Shown: positions 4,867 to 5,631 of the stretch, piece by piece
Layout of the letters: each line of letters begins with the position of its first letter
Position numbering within the stretch: position 1 is the first letter of the stretch
Source: Sulfurimonas sp.
GTDB taxonomy: Bacteria > Campylobacterota > Campylobacteria > Campylobacterales > Sulfurimonadaceae
NCBI GenBank assembly: GCA_030646745.1
Contig: JAUSKV010000128.1
Span: 1 to 5,631, forward strand
Reading direction: 5' to 3'
DNA length: 5,631 nt
The notes under the pieces: model-generated
What the model was told of the DNA's origin: nothing
The model's database searches: none
Seen by the model: the letters and a program-made list of their open reading frames with translations, nothing else
Program-made: the position numbers and the translations under genes

Positions 4867-4874
4867 TGTAATAA

Positions 4875-5552
4875 ATGAGATTGACACTAGATGAATACTC
4901 AAGACATTTTAGAATGTCTAAAGAGATGATAAGTTCGAAACTTAAAGAGAAGAAACTTAATTATATTATTGATGATGGAGTTACCTATATTTTGGTAACA
5001 AGAAATTCTATTGAGAGCCATAAGAGTGGTGATGAGATTCAACTGAAATCTCAGGAAGAGGCTACAAAGGCTCTAGCAAAACCTAAAATTACAGTTGCTA
5101 CGGTACTTGCCCTGTATCAAAGGGAGAATCAGCAGCTAAAAGAGAAAATAGCACAGTTAGAGTCTAAAATAGATAAGTTAATTGATGACAAGGAGCAGAT
5201 GCTTCGTGATGAGATGAATAAAATAGAGCAGGTTTACAGTGCTAAAGACGAACAACTAAAAAATATTTTAGAACTTGTAAACGCCAAGCTAATGATTGAT
5301 AACAGACAACAGACTGTTCATGAAATTCAGGACTATGAAACAATAGAGGATATTCAGATAAATGACAATGCGTCTCAATTGATTGAACTTAGAGATTATT
5401 TAAGAACTCTAGATTTAAAATCAAATCAGAGAAAAATTATAAAAAAGAGATTCTTGGCAGTCTATGATAATGACATTAGGGTGCTTCAACAAAATGGCAA
5501 GCTATACTTGGATTTTTCAAAATATGATTACAGTGATTTACTAGAATATTAA
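4875..5552 (+). CDS. Coiled-coil protein with N-terminal MerR/excisionase-like helix-turn-helix, unknown function
   Basis: A 225-residue soluble protein with no signal peptide or membrane segment. Residues 3-42 (LTLDEYSRHFRMSKEMISSK, then a beta-hairpin through IIDDGVTYILV) resemble the small winged helix of MerR/excisionase-type DNA binders. A linker (45-70) leads to a long charged, heptad-like helix (about 74-140; LYQRENQQLKEKIAQLE onward) that should form a coiled coil. A polar linker (142-165) follows. A conserved-looking C-terminal module (166-225) has an amphipathic helix, then IRVLQQNGKLYLDF and an aromatic-acidic end, KYDYSDLLEY. The architecture recalls uncharacterised Campylobacterota proteins such as the DUF3972 group, but that is memory and was not checked. 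A DNA-associated scaffold or regulator is possible. The gene is divergent from fba and followed after 8 bp by another gene, so they are probably co-transcribed. Confidence 0.75.
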   Translation: MRLTLDEYSRHFRMSKEMISSKLKEKKLNYIIDDGVTYILVTRNSIESHKSGDEIQLKSQEEATKALAKPKITVATVLALYQRENQQLKEKIAQLESKIDKLIDDKEQMLRDEMNKIEQVYSAKDEQLKNILELVNAKLMIDNRQQTVHEIQDYETIEDIQINDNASQLIELRDYLRTLDLKSNQRKIIKKRFLAVYDNDIRVLQQNGKLYLDFSKYDYSDLLEY

Positions 5553-5555
5553 GGA
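5551..5555 (+). promoter_or_regulatory. Shine-Dalgarno of the gene at the right edge
   Basis: AAGGA overlaps the last two bases of the preceding stop codon and lies 5 nt before the ATG at 5561. It supports both that start and an operon with the coiled-coil gene. Confidence 0.6.
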
Positions 5556-5560
5556 TTCAT

Positions 5561-5631
5561 ATGAGCGAAACTGTGCAAGAGGATGTAAGAACAAGTAATA
5601 TTAAAAAAGCTATGCAGGAGTATGCGTCAGA
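5561..5631 (+). CDS. N-terminal fragment of an unidentified gene (runs off right edge)
   Basis: An open frame of 23 full codons starting MSETVQEDVRTSNIKKAM and continuing past the window. The opening is hydrophilic, with no signal peptide or membrane segment so far, so the product is probably cytoplasmic, at least at its N-terminus. The good AAGGA site and the 8 bp gap to the coiled-coil gene make it a likely operon partner. Too little is present to assign a family. Confidence 0.6.
   Translation, partial: MSETVQEDVRTSNIKKAMQEYAS

Noticed and set aside
4660..4874. Riboswitch or small RNA gene in the 215 bp spacer
   Set aside because: Apart from the two promoters and the hairpin at 4831-4861 I see no multi-helix structure, no T-run terminator and no recognisable riboswitch core.

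Overview
The window is a compact, AT-rich stretch of bacterial chromosome with short intergenic gaps. Gene content and promoter style point to a Campylobacterota (Epsilonproteobacteria) genome, probably a Sulfurimonas-like chemolithotroph. The evidence is a PEB4-type periplasmic rotamase, an nth endonuclease and a FbaA-type class II aldolase, the same trio that sits together in Campylobacter jejuni (nth, peb4, fba; recalled, not searched). Promoters show clear -10 hexamers (TAtAAT type) and no obvious -35 box, as is usual in this phylum. The genus is an inference.

Layout. Positions 1-1367, minus strand: a two-gene unit reading leftwards, peb4-like chaperone/PPIase (537-1367), then a PLP-dependent ACC deaminase/D-cysteine desulfhydrase family gene that runs off the left edge (1-531). 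A 133 bp divergent spacer (1368-1500) follows. Positions 1501-2432, plus strand: nth and a small lipoprotein gene 17 bp behind it. Positions 2435-3142, minus strand: cmoA, convergent with the lipoprotein gene, with only 2 bp between the two stop codons. Positions 3201-3554, plus strand: a small membrane-anchored protein of unknown function whose last codons lie in a GC-rich palindromic element. Positions 3580-4659, minus strand: fba. A 215 bp divergent spacer follows, then a plus-strand unit: a coiled-coil protein of unknown function (4875-5552) and the first 23 codons of another gene (5561 to the right edge).

The recognised genes are housekeeping: outer-membrane/periplasmic protein folding (PEB4), base-excision repair (Nth), tRNA wobble uridine modification (CmoA) and central carbon metabolism (Fba). 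They are independent transcription units and do not form one pathway. I see no tRNA, rRNA, CRISPR array, transposase or phage gene.

The main points of interest lie outside the protein families. (i) Three genes (nth, the lipoprotein gene, cmoA) each have a good -10 hexamer exactly 6 nt before the ATG and no well-placed Shine-Dalgarno, which predicts leaderless mRNAs. (ii) A GC-rich nested palindrome at 3502-3553 supplies the C-terminal tail of a small membrane protein and looks like a dispersed repeat. (iii) A bulged hairpin lies directly against the ribosome binding site of the gene at 4875. (iv) Hairpins incorporate the stop codons of both cmoA and fba. I do not see a convincing new multi-gene system here.
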